A stretch of 37,898 nt of DNA from JBGSON01 sp041739085 (GTDB lineage: Bacteria; Patescibacteriota; Gracilibacteria; CAIRYL01). Position numbers and translations under genes: made by a program. A model generated the notes under the pieces. It was not told the DNA's origin, searched no databases, and saw nothing but the letters and a program-made list of their open reading frames with translations. The stretch lies in the NCBI GenBank assembly GCA_041739085.1, contig JBGSON010000026.1, positions 1-37,898 of the forward strand. Direction: 5' to 3'. Position 1 is the stretch's first letter; every line of letters begins with the position of its first letter. Of this stretch, positions 23,839-30,837 are shown piece after piece.

Positions 23839-23868
23839 TTGTTTTCCAGAAGGAGAAATCGGTACAAT
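23839..23868 (+). promoter_or_regulatory. Promoter of array member 2, leaderless geometry
   Basis: TTGTTT (23839-23844) and TACAAT (23863-23868) are 18 bp apart. The ATG at 23875 starts exactly 7 nt after the -10, where transcription should begin. AAGGAG at 23850 is too far upstream (about 20 nt) to serve as a Shine-Dalgarno. Confidence 0.55.
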
Positions 23869-23874
23869 GACTCC

Positions 23875-25572
23875 ATGAAACATTGCTCTTCCTGTTCAAC
23901 GGGATTCGAAGTGAGTGACGAAGATCGTGTTTTCTATGATTATGTCTCTCCCGTGCTGAACGGGAAGAAATTTCAGATCCCTGAACCTGATCTCTGCCCG
24001 CCCTGCCGGATGCAGCGCCGGATGAGTTGGAGGAACGAGCGGAAGAACTACCGGAGGAAATGCGGCCTCTGCGGAAAATCCATCATCGCCATGTATGCTC
24101 CCGAGTGCCCCTTCCCCGTGTACTGCCCGGAGTGCTGGTGGAGCGACCGTTGGGATCCGGTGGAGTACGGCGCAGACTATGACTTTAGCCGCCCGTTTTT
24201 TGAACAGTTCATCGGTTTCTTCAACCGTGTTCCCCATTTCTCCCTCGCCGTCCTCCAGACGACGATGGAGAATTCCGATTTCTGCAACCATGCGGGATAC
24301 CTGAAAAACTGCTACCTCATCGTGAATTCCGACGAATCGGAAAAGTGCCTGTATGGAAAAGGGATGAATCGGTGTTTCGACTGCGTCGATGGGTTCAAGA
24401 TCTATGACTGCCAGGCCTGTTATGAAACACTGAACTCGACGAATTGCTCGTTTTCCACTTATCTCATCGATTCGCATAATTCGAGTGAATGTCATTTTTC
24501 ATCGAGCCTCATCGGATGCAAAAACTGCTTCGGATGCGTGAATCTCCGGAATAAGGAATTCTGGTTTTTTAATGAAAAATGCACGGAAAAGGAATATCAG
24601 GAGAAAGTGGCATCCATGCAAAAGAAAAAATCTCCTGAAGAAATTGTTCAGGAATTTCTTGCATTCAGGACGGCATCTCCTCAAAAGTGGATGCAGGAGA
24701 AAAACACGGAAAACTGCACGGGCGATTATCTCGTGAACTGCAAAGACTCGTTCCACTGCTTTGACGCGGAATTCCTCGAGCAGTCGAAATACTGCTCGGA
24801 TATCAAGAAAGGCGGAAAAATGAGCTTCCGGAACCATGACATCACCTATTTCGGGATGGGTGTCGACGCGTCCTACGAGTGTTCCGTTGCCGGGTACAAC
24901 GCGAACCATACACTTTTTTGCGAGAATGTCTGGGACAGCTCAGATTCCTACTATTCCATGCTCTGCCCTCAGGGGACCCATGATCTCTTCGGATGCGTGG
25001 GGCTCCGGCATGCCGGATATTCGATCTTCAATAAGAAATACTCGAAGGAAAAGTATGAGGAGATTGCGGCGAAGATCATCGGGCACATGATGCAAACAGG
25101 TGAATGGGGAAAGTTCTTTCCCACTGAAATTTCCCCGTTCGGATACAACGAAACAACGGCGACAGAATATTTTCCATTAACGCAAAGAGATGTGGAAAAA
25201 CGCGGATGGAAATGGTACCCGGAGAAGGAACCGGATTTTTCGGAAGTCACGAAAATAATCCCCGCGGAGAAACTCCCCCGCCGGATTTCCGAAATTCCGG
25301 ATGATATTCTGAACTGGGCGATACAATGTTCTGTTTCTGGTCGTCTTTTTAAAATCCAGAAAGCGGAGCTCGATTTCTACCGGAGAATGGACATCCCGGT
25401 CCCCCGCCTCCACCCCGATGTACGCCACGAGAAGAGGATGAGCCTCCGGAATCCGAGGAGGATCTGGGAAAGAAAATGCGCAGAGTGTAAAAAAGAAATG
25501 GAAACGACATTCGCGCCGGAGAGGGAGGAGAAAGTGTATTGCGAGAAGTGCTATCTGAATTCGGTGAATTGA
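23875..25572 (+). CDS. Zinc-ribbon/Cys-rich solenoid-like protein, array member 2
   Basis: At 565 residues it has the same layout as member 1: N-terminal ribbon with Cys4, Cys7, Cys41, Cys44; second module with Cys63, Cys66, Cys84, Cys87; Cys-rich middle; and C-terminal ribbon with Cys535, Cys538, Cys556, Cys559. Conserved blocks include DPVEYGADYDFSRPFFEQF, IGCKNCFGCVNLRNKEFWFF and IPDDILNWAIQC. The start is set at 23875 because MKHCSSC aligns with the other members and the promoter -10 lies 6 nt before it; an upstream in-frame start would be inside the promoter. It is followed by a copy of the same 172-bp intergenic unit. Function is unknown. Confidence 0.82.
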   Translation: MKHCSSCSTGFEVSDEDRVFYDYVSPVLNGKKFQIPEPDLCPPCRMQRRMSWRNERKNYRRKCGLCGKSIIAMYAPECPFPVYCPECWWSDRWDPVEYGADYDFSRPFFEQFIGFFNRVPHFSLAVLQTTMENSDFCNHAGYLKNCYLIVNSDESEKCLYGKGMNRCFDCVDGFKIYDCQACYETLNSTNCSFSTYLIDSHNSSECHFSSSLIGCKNCFGCVNLRNKEFWFFNEKCTEKEYQEKVASMQKKKSPEEIVQEFLAFRTASPQKWMQEKNTENCTGDYLVNCKDSFHCFDAEFLEQSKYCSDIKKGGKMSFRNHDITYFGMGVDASYECSVAGYNANHTLFCENVWDSSDSYYSMLCPQGTHDLFGCVGLRHAGYSIFNKKYSKEKYEEIAAKIIGHMMQTGEWGKFFPTEISPFGYNETTATEYFPLTQRDVEKRGWKWYPEKEPDFSEVTKIIPAEKLPRRISEIPDDILNWAIQCSVSGRLFKIQKAELDFYRRMDIPVPRLHPDVRHEKRMSLRNPRRIWERKCAECKKEMETTFAPEREEKVYCEKCYLNSVN

Positions 25573-25658
25573 AGCCGGAAAGCGGGAAAGCGTTCAAGCG
25601 GGTAAGCGGATGAGCATTTTATATTTGCTTACAAGCTTGCGGGCTTGCCTGCTTGCTG
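25573..25658. repeat. AAGC-octamer inverted repeat, copy 2
   Basis: Same structure as at 23730-23815, with a few substitutions that mostly fall in the variable tetramers; the AAGC/GCTT rungs are kept, and one left unit changes from AGGC to AAGC. Confidence 0.65.
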
Positions 25659-25681
25659 CAGATCGTGCCTTATGAAAATTG

Positions 25682-25711
25682 TTGTTTCCCAGAAGGAGAA
25701 ATCGGTACAAT
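25682..25711 (+). promoter_or_regulatory. Promoter of array member 3, leaderless geometry
   Basis: TTGTTT (25682-25687), 18-bp spacer and TACAAT (25706-25711), with the ATG at 25718 again 7 nt after the -10. It lies within repeat copy 2. Confidence 0.55.
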
Positions 25712-25717
25712 AACTCC

Positions 25718-27376
25718 ATGAAACATTGCTCTTCCTGTTCATCGGAATTCGATGTGAGCGACGACGACCGGGGGTTTTACAAAAAAATCGGCGTTCCGGA
25801 ACCGACGCTCTGCCCTTCCTGCCGCCAGCAGAGGAGGCTGGTCCAGGCGAATCATCTCTTTCTCTATAAACGGAAATGCGATTTCACCGGAAAGGAGATC
25901 ATCGCCCAGTTCCCCCTTCATGCCCCATTCCCGGTCTATGACCAGAGCGTGTGGTACAGCGACGCATGGGATCCGCTCAAGTACGGACAAGACTATGATT
26001 TTTCCAGACCGTTTTTTGAGCAGTTTGCGGAACTCCGCGGCAAAATCCCGAGGCCGAATCTGTTTACTGCATACCAATATGACGAAAACTCCGCATACAC
26101 GAATCACTCCGGGAAGAACAAAAACTGTTATTTCATTTTCGATTCCGATGAAAACTGGGATTCCCTCTACTCGTACAGCATCAACGGATGCCGGAGCTCG
26201 ATGGATCTCTTCCGCGTCCGGAACAGCGAACTCTGTTATGAGTGCGTCGACTGTCTCACCTGCTACAACTCCGCATATCTTGAGAATTCCGAAAACTGCA
26301 GCGATTCGTATTTCCTGAAAAACTGCATCGGATGCGTGAAATGTATTTTTTCGGTGAATCTCAGGAATAAGAAATTCTATATCAGGAATCAGCCCGTTTC
26401 CGAAACGGAATATCAAACGTTCGTAGAGCAATTGAGGAAGTACGGGGAAATCCAGAAGACAAAAGAGGAGTTTTCCCGTTATGAGAAAGAGTTCCCCCGC
26501 AAGTATATGCACGGGACACATAACGAAGATGTCCTCGGGGATTATCTCGTCCACTCAAAAAACTCCCAATATTGCTTTGATTGTTCGTATCTCTGGGACT
26601 GCAAATATGTGTGTCAGGCATGGAATCCCATAAAAACCAGTATGGATATCCAGGAGTGTGGCGACGGAGATCATCTGTATGAATGCACGATCTGCGGATA
26701 CAACTCAGTGAACATGCTGTTTTGTGCCGCATGTCTCGATGAGTGTTCGGATATACAGTACTCAATGTACTGTTTTCACTCATCAAACCTTTTCGGCTGT
26801 ATGGGGCTTCGGCATAAAAAGTATTGCATCCTGAACAAGCAGTATTCTCAAGAAGAATACGAAGCGCTTATTCCCAAAATCATCGAACACATGAAGAGCA
26901 AATGGGAATACGGCGAATTCTTTCCCTCTTCTTTTTCCATGTTCGGATATAACGAGACACTCGCGCAGGAATATTTTCCTCTTACAAAAGACGAGGCTCT
27001 TAAAAAAGGATATCGATGGAAGGAGGAAGAAAAAATCGATATGTCGGGAGTCGTGAAACAGATTCCAGCAAGTCGATTGCCAGAAAGCATCCTCAATATT
27101 CCTGATGATATTCTCAACTGGGCTATTGAATGCGAATCATCGGGAAGACTCTTTCGCATCCAGAAATCAGAATTGAAGCTCTGCCGCCAGATGAATATGC
27201 CAATCCCCCATCACCATTTTCTCGTGCGCCATGAAGCGAGGCGAAAAATGAGGAATCCGCAAAAACTCTGGAAAAGGAACTGTGGCCAATGTGGTATCGA
27301 TATTCAGACGAGTTATGCTCCCGAAAGGCCGGAGAAGATATTTTGTGAAGCGTGCTATCTCCAAACCATCCAATGA
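25718..27376 (+). CDS. Zinc-ribbon/Cys-rich solenoid-like protein, array member 3
   Basis: At 552 residues it keeps the N-terminal ribbon (Cys4, Cys7, Cys32, Cys35) and the C-terminal ribbon (CGQCG then FCEACYL). The second module is degenerate: Cys54 remains, but the partner is Thr57 (CDFTG) and the later pair is replaced by YDQSVW. Two solenoid-like halves each carry a block such as IGCVKCIFSVNLRNKKFYI. Its closest relative in the window is member 4, which shares the same substitutions. The stop overlaps the next start by 4 bp (ATGA), so members 3 and 4 are translationally coupled. Start at 25718 is supported by the promoter spacing and by MKHCSSC. Confidence 0.82.
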   Translation: MKHCSSCSSEFDVSDDDRGFYKKIGVPEPTLCPSCRQQRRLVQANHLFLYKRKCDFTGKEIIAQFPLHAPFPVYDQSVWYSDAWDPLKYGQDYDFSRPFFEQFAELRGKIPRPNLFTAYQYDENSAYTNHSGKNKNCYFIFDSDENWDSLYSYSINGCRSSMDLFRVRNSELCYECVDCLTCYNSAYLENSENCSDSYFLKNCIGCVKCIFSVNLRNKKFYIRNQPVSETEYQTFVEQLRKYGEIQKTKEEFSRYEKEFPRKYMHGTHNEDVLGDYLVHSKNSQYCFDCSYLWDCKYVCQAWNPIKTSMDIQECGDGDHLYECTICGYNSVNMLFCAACLDECSDIQYSMYCFHSSNLFGCMGLRHKKYCILNKQYSQEEYEALIPKIIEHMKSKWEYGEFFPSSFSMFGYNETLAQEYFPLTKDEALKKGYRWKEEEKIDMSGVVKQIPASRLPESILNIPDDILNWAIECESSGRLFRIQKSELKLCRQMNMPIPHHHFLVRHEARRKMRNPQKLWKRNCGQCGIDIQTSYAPERPEKIFCEACYLQTIQ

Positions 27377-29058
27377 AACTCTGCGTTCACTGCAATACGG
27401 GATTTGAAATATCGGATGAAGACCGGTTGTTTCTTGATTTTCTCTCCCCGGTCATCGGAGGGAAACGCTTCCCTCTCCCTGAACCGACGCTCTGTCCCGA
27501 CTGTCGCGAGCAGCGCCGGCTTGCTCAGGCGAATCAGCTCCATCTCTACAAAAGGAAATGCGGTTTCAGCGGAAAAGACATCATTTCGAATTATCATCCT
27601 TCGAGCCCTTTCAAGGTCTATGATCAGGAAGTCTGGTATACGGATTCATGGGATGCACTTGAATTTGGGCGGGAATATGATTTTCGGCGACCGTTTTTCG
27701 ACCAGTACCGCGACCTCTCATATGCCGTCCCGAGACCATCGCTCCACCGCGGATTTCAGTACGACGAAAACGCAGCCTATACGAACTATGCGGGGAAGAA
27801 TAAAAACTGCTACCTCATCTTCGATTCCGACGAAGACTGGGATTCATACTTCAGCTACAGCTTGAATAATTCAAAAAACTGCATGGACACATTCCGCGTT
27901 GAGAAGAGCGAACTCTGCTATGAATGTATCGATTCGCTGAACCTGTACCACGCGGCATATGTCCAGGATTCCGAAAACTGCGCGGATTCCTATTTTCTGA
28001 AAAGCTGTATCGGATGCCGGAACTGCCTCTACTCGGTGAACCTCCGGAACAAAACTTACCACATCTGGAATAAGCCGGCCTCAAAAGAAGCGTACGAAGA
28101 AGAAGTGAAGAAGCTTGAATCGTATTCTTATATCCATGAAATGGAGAATAAGTTCCGGGAATTTGCACGGGGATTTCCCCAAAAATATCTCCACGGAACA
28201 CACAATGAGAATGTTTTTGGGGAATATGTAAATCATTCCAAAAATTCATTCTCCTCATTTGACAGCCGGCATCTCTGGGATACGCGGTACATCTTCCAGG
28301 CGTTCAACCCTTTGAAAAATTCAATGGACTGCCAGGAATGCGGTGACGGGGAAGGTCTCTATGAATGCGCTTTCAGCGGATACAATGCCTTTAACCTGTA
28401 TTTTTCCGTTCACTGCCTCGGAGAAACATCGAACTCATTCTACTCAAACCACTGCCCCCATTCTTCGAACCTTTTTGGATGCATCGGCCTCCGGCACAAG
28501 AAATATTGCATTCTGAATAAACAGTATTCTGAGAAGGAATATGAAGAGCTTGTTCCCCGTATCATCGAACACATGATGAGCACGGGAGAATGGGGCGAAT
28601 TCTTCCCGATGGAGCTTTCCTCTTTCGCCTATAATGAAACGCTCGCGGAGGAGTATTTCCCTCTCTCAAAAGAGGAAATCCTGAAGCGCGGACTCAAATG
28701 GCAGGATGATCAGGAGCCCGACCTCTCCGGAGTCACTAAAAAGATTGACGCCCGGAGGCTTCCGGAAAATATATCCGATATTCCCGACGACATTCTGAAC
28801 TGGGCGATCGAGTGCGAGGAATCGGGAAAACTCTTCCGGATCCAGAAAGCCGAACTCGAATTCTATCGAAAAATGAATCTTCCGATTCCCCGCTTCCATT
28901 TTCTTGTCCGCCATGAGAAAAGACGGATTATGAGAAATCCAAGAAAATTATGGAGTCGGACCTGCATGAAGTGTGAGAAGGATATCGTGACGAGTTATTC
29001 ACCGGAACGGCCGGAAAAGGTGTACTGCGAGGAATGCTATCTCCATGCGGTGGGATAA
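27373..29058 (+). CDS. Zinc-ribbon/Cys-rich solenoid-like protein, array member 4
   Basis: At 561 residues it starts at the ATG overlapping the stop of member 3 (MKLCVHCNTGF aligns with the other N-termini). The N-terminal ribbon (Cys4, Cys7 and the CPDC pair) and the C-terminal ribbon (CMKCEKD then YCEECYL) are intact, and the second module has lost its metal pair as in member 3 (CGFSG, YDQEVW). The middle again carries many Asn-Cys pairs and a block like FGCIGLRHKKYCILNKQYS. It ends the array; the next gene has its own possible promoter. Function is unknown. Confidence 0.82.
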   Translation: MKLCVHCNTGFEISDEDRLFLDFLSPVIGGKRFPLPEPTLCPDCREQRRLAQANQLHLYKRKCGFSGKDIISNYHPSSPFKVYDQEVWYTDSWDALEFGREYDFRRPFFDQYRDLSYAVPRPSLHRGFQYDENAAYTNYAGKNKNCYLIFDSDEDWDSYFSYSLNNSKNCMDTFRVEKSELCYECIDSLNLYHAAYVQDSENCADSYFLKSCIGCRNCLYSVNLRNKTYHIWNKPASKEAYEEEVKKLESYSYIHEMENKFREFARGFPQKYLHGTHNENVFGEYVNHSKNSFSSFDSRHLWDTRYIFQAFNPLKNSMDCQECGDGEGLYECAFSGYNAFNLYFSVHCLGETSNSFYSNHCPHSSNLFGCIGLRHKKYCILNKQYSEKEYEELVPRIIEHMMSTGEWGEFFPMELSSFAYNETLAEEYFPLSKEEILKRGLKWQDDQEPDLSGVTKKIDARRLPENISDIPDDILNWAIECEESGKLFRIQKAELEFYRKMNLPIPRFHFLVRHEKRRIMRNPRKLWSRTCMKCEKDIVTSYSPERPEKVYCEECYLHAVG

Positions 29059-29076
29059 TGACGAAGTTCATTTCAT

Positions 29077-29106
29077 TTGCATTTCGCACGGGGAGGTGAG
29101 TATCAT
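29077..29106 (+). promoter_or_regulatory. Possible promoter of the M20 amidohydrolase gene
   Basis: TTGCAT (29077-29082), 18 bp, TATCAT (29101-29106). This predicts a start near 29113, 27 nt before the ATG at 29140. Confidence 0.4.
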
Positions 29107-29139
29107 AATCCCCTTCCTCTTATTATTTTCCCGCAACAT

Positions 29140-30504
29140 ATGACGGTCGAACTCGGACAATATCCTCAATCCTTTGAAGCTCTTGCTGAAGTCGGTCTCT
29201 CTCCTGAAGGGCGGAACTGTCTTGGATATTCCAAAGAGGAAGATGAAGCCCACAATCGCGCGAGACAGATGATGGAGGAAATCGGAATGGAGACGGAAGT
29301 GGATCCCTGGAGAAATCTCCACGGATATTTCTTCCCTGATGAAAGTTCCCGGGATCTGCCAACGGTTGCGATGGGGTCCCATCTCGATAGCGTTCCGAAT
29401 GGCGGAGTATTTGACGGGGTACTCGGAGTCGCGGCGGCGATTGAAGCGGTGAAGAGGATTAAAGAGAAGATTGAAAATGGGGAAATCTCTCTCCGGAGCC
29501 CTCTCGAGATCATCGCTTTCCGATCAGAAGAATCTTCCCGGTTCGGAAAAAGTTGCCTTGGGAGCGGCTTCATGACGGGGAAGATTTCATCGGAGGATAT
29601 CGATCGCCTGAAAAACCGCGACGCGCTCTTAGAAGCCCTTGGTGTTTCCGAAGAGACCATGCCGAATATCCTGAACGGAATTTTCAATCTCCGGAACCAG
29701 ATGAGGGCGTACCTGGAACTCCACGTGGAGCAATCGGACGCCATCGAGCGCGAAATCGCGAAAACCGGTGAACAAATGATCGGGGTCGTTTGCAAAGGGA
29801 TCGCCGGTGCATCGAGAGACTCTGTCCGGATTAAAGCTCCAACATTCCATACCGGGAGCCTTCCGATGGCGGAACGGAAGGGAAGAGACATGGCGGTCGC
29901 GGCGGCGGAGATCATTCTTATGGTGAGATCTCTCGCGTCGACTTTTGATGCGAACGATAACCCGTTCAGGGCAACGGTGAATATCATGAATCTGGAAGGA
30001 AAATCTCCGAATGTCGGATCCGGACGGGAGCTCCTCATGCTCGACACCCGGGCGCTCTATCCGGAGAGAATGGACGAAGGCAGGAGGGAGATCTTCCGGA
30101 GAATGTATGAAATCATGGGCAGATATCCTGGCGCGGAATTGCTGGTCGATCCCATGAGTTTCACCCCAGCCTGCCGTCTTGGAGATGATGTTCCCGAACT
30201 CGTTGAGAGCAGCAGCAAATCCCTCGGTGTCCCATTCATGCGGCTCCCGAGCATGGCGGGGCATGATGCGGGGAACATGGGAAGGATTTTCCCCGCGGGG
30301 ATGATCTTCCTCGAGAGCGAAGGGGGCGTGAGCCATGATCTGACAGAAAACACGACTCCGGAACAGGTCGAACTCGGGATCCGTGTTCTTACTGAATCCG
30401 TAGTTCGTATTGCCAATACACGACTCCGGTCAGAACAGACCGATGGCATCCATACCCATCTCCTTCCTCACCGACCTGAAAAAGAAGGGGCTCTGGCAAG
30501 CTAA
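29140..30504 (+). CDS. M20-family Zn-dependent amidohydrolase (allantoate/N-carbamoyl amino acid hydrolase-like)
   Basis: The 454-residue protein matches the hydantoinase/carbamylase branch of M20 metallo-amidohydrolases. Metal-site motifs in order: GSHLDSVPNGGVFDGVLG (His81, Asp about 92), the Glu pair in RSEESSRFG (about 127-128), YLELHVEQ (about 190), and near the C-terminus MAGHDAGNMGRIFPAGMIF with GGVSHDLTE. The dimerisation domain carries the substrate motif FHTGSLPM. Family enzymes remove a carbamoyl or ureido group from amino-acid derivatives; the substrate here is undetermined, and no purine or hydantoin pathway gene is nearby. The start at 29140 fits the possible promoter; an earlier in-frame ATG at 29077 would sit inside it. 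Confidence 0.85.
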   Translation: MTVELGQYPQSFEALAEVGLSPEGRNCLGYSKEEDEAHNRARQMMEEIGMETEVDPWRNLHGYFFPDESSRDLPTVAMGSHLDSVPNGGVFDGVLGVAAAIEAVKRIKEKIENGEISLRSPLEIIAFRSEESSRFGKSCLGSGFMTGKISSEDIDRLKNRDALLEALGVSEETMPNILNGIFNLRNQMRAYLELHVEQSDAIEREIAKTGEQMIGVVCKGIAGASRDSVRIKAPTFHTGSLPMAERKGRDMAVAAAEIILMVRSLASTFDANDNPFRATVNIMNLEGKSPNVGSGRELLMLDTRALYPERMDEGRREIFRRMYEIMGRYPGAELLVDPMSFTPACRLGDDVPELVESSSKSLGVPFMRLPSMAGHDAGNMGRIFPAGMIFLESEGGVSHDLTENTTPEQVELGIRVLTESVVRIANTRLRSEQTDGIHTHLLPHRPEKEGALAS

Positions 30505-30520
30505 TCTTTTTTCTCACCCG

Positions 30521-30799
30521 ATGGATCCTCATTCCCTCGAATCCCTCCCGAATATCGGCAAAGTCATTGCCGGAAATCTCCGCTCAATCGGGATACAAAC
30601 GAAAGAAGAATTTCTTGCGCGCGACCCATACGAAGTCTTCCATGAGCTCACCCAGAAAGTCGATCCGACGCTCTGCCGCTGCGCGCTCGCTTCCATCATC
30701 GGTGCGTACGAAGGGATCGTATGGCACAAGATCACAAAGCATGCGGCGAAAGAGTACGACGAGCAGTATCCCAAGCACAGGTGGAAGAACCGATGTTGA
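30521..30799 (+). CDS. Small helix-hairpin-helix (Cdd1/TfoX-C-like) protein
   Basis: The 92-residue product starts 17 nt after the amidohydrolase stop and is probably co-transcribed. It opens with a helix-hairpin-helix motif (LESLPNIGKVIAGNLRSIGI), followed by EEFLARDPYEVFHEL and a helical end, matching the pathogenicity-locus (Cdd1)/TfoX C-terminal type of domain. Such motifs bind DNA backbone or mediate protein contacts; no specific role is known. Earlier in-frame starts exist (for example 30443), but they overlap the upstream gene without adding domain sequence. Confidence 0.6.
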   Translation: MDPHSLESLPNIGKVIAGNLRSIGIQTKEEFLARDPYEVFHELTQKVDPTLCRCALASIIGAYEGIVWHKITKHAAKEYDEQYPKHRWKNRC

Positions 30800-30837
30800 A
30801 AATTGTCTTTCTCTTCCAAGAAAATACAATCTACTTT

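Larger units (their letters stand above)
23727..23898 (+). repeat. 172-bp direct repeat, copy 1 (between array members 1 and 2)
   Basis: It runs from the stop codon of member 1 into the first codons of member 2 and matches 25570-25741 with 9 differences and no gaps (about 95% identity). It contains the octamer hairpin and the promoter of the following gene. Confidence 0.9.
25570..25741 (+). repeat. 172-bp direct repeat, copy 2 (between array members 2 and 3)
   Basis: Gap-free match to 23727-23898 with 9 differences, again from the stop codon of one array gene to the first codons of the next. Confidence 0.9.

Noticed and set aside
23850..23855. AAGGAG as a Shine-Dalgarno for array member 2 (and its copy for member 3)
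   Set aside because: It is about 20 nt from the ATG, lies between the -35 and -10, and would not be in the transcript if initiation occurs at the predicted position.
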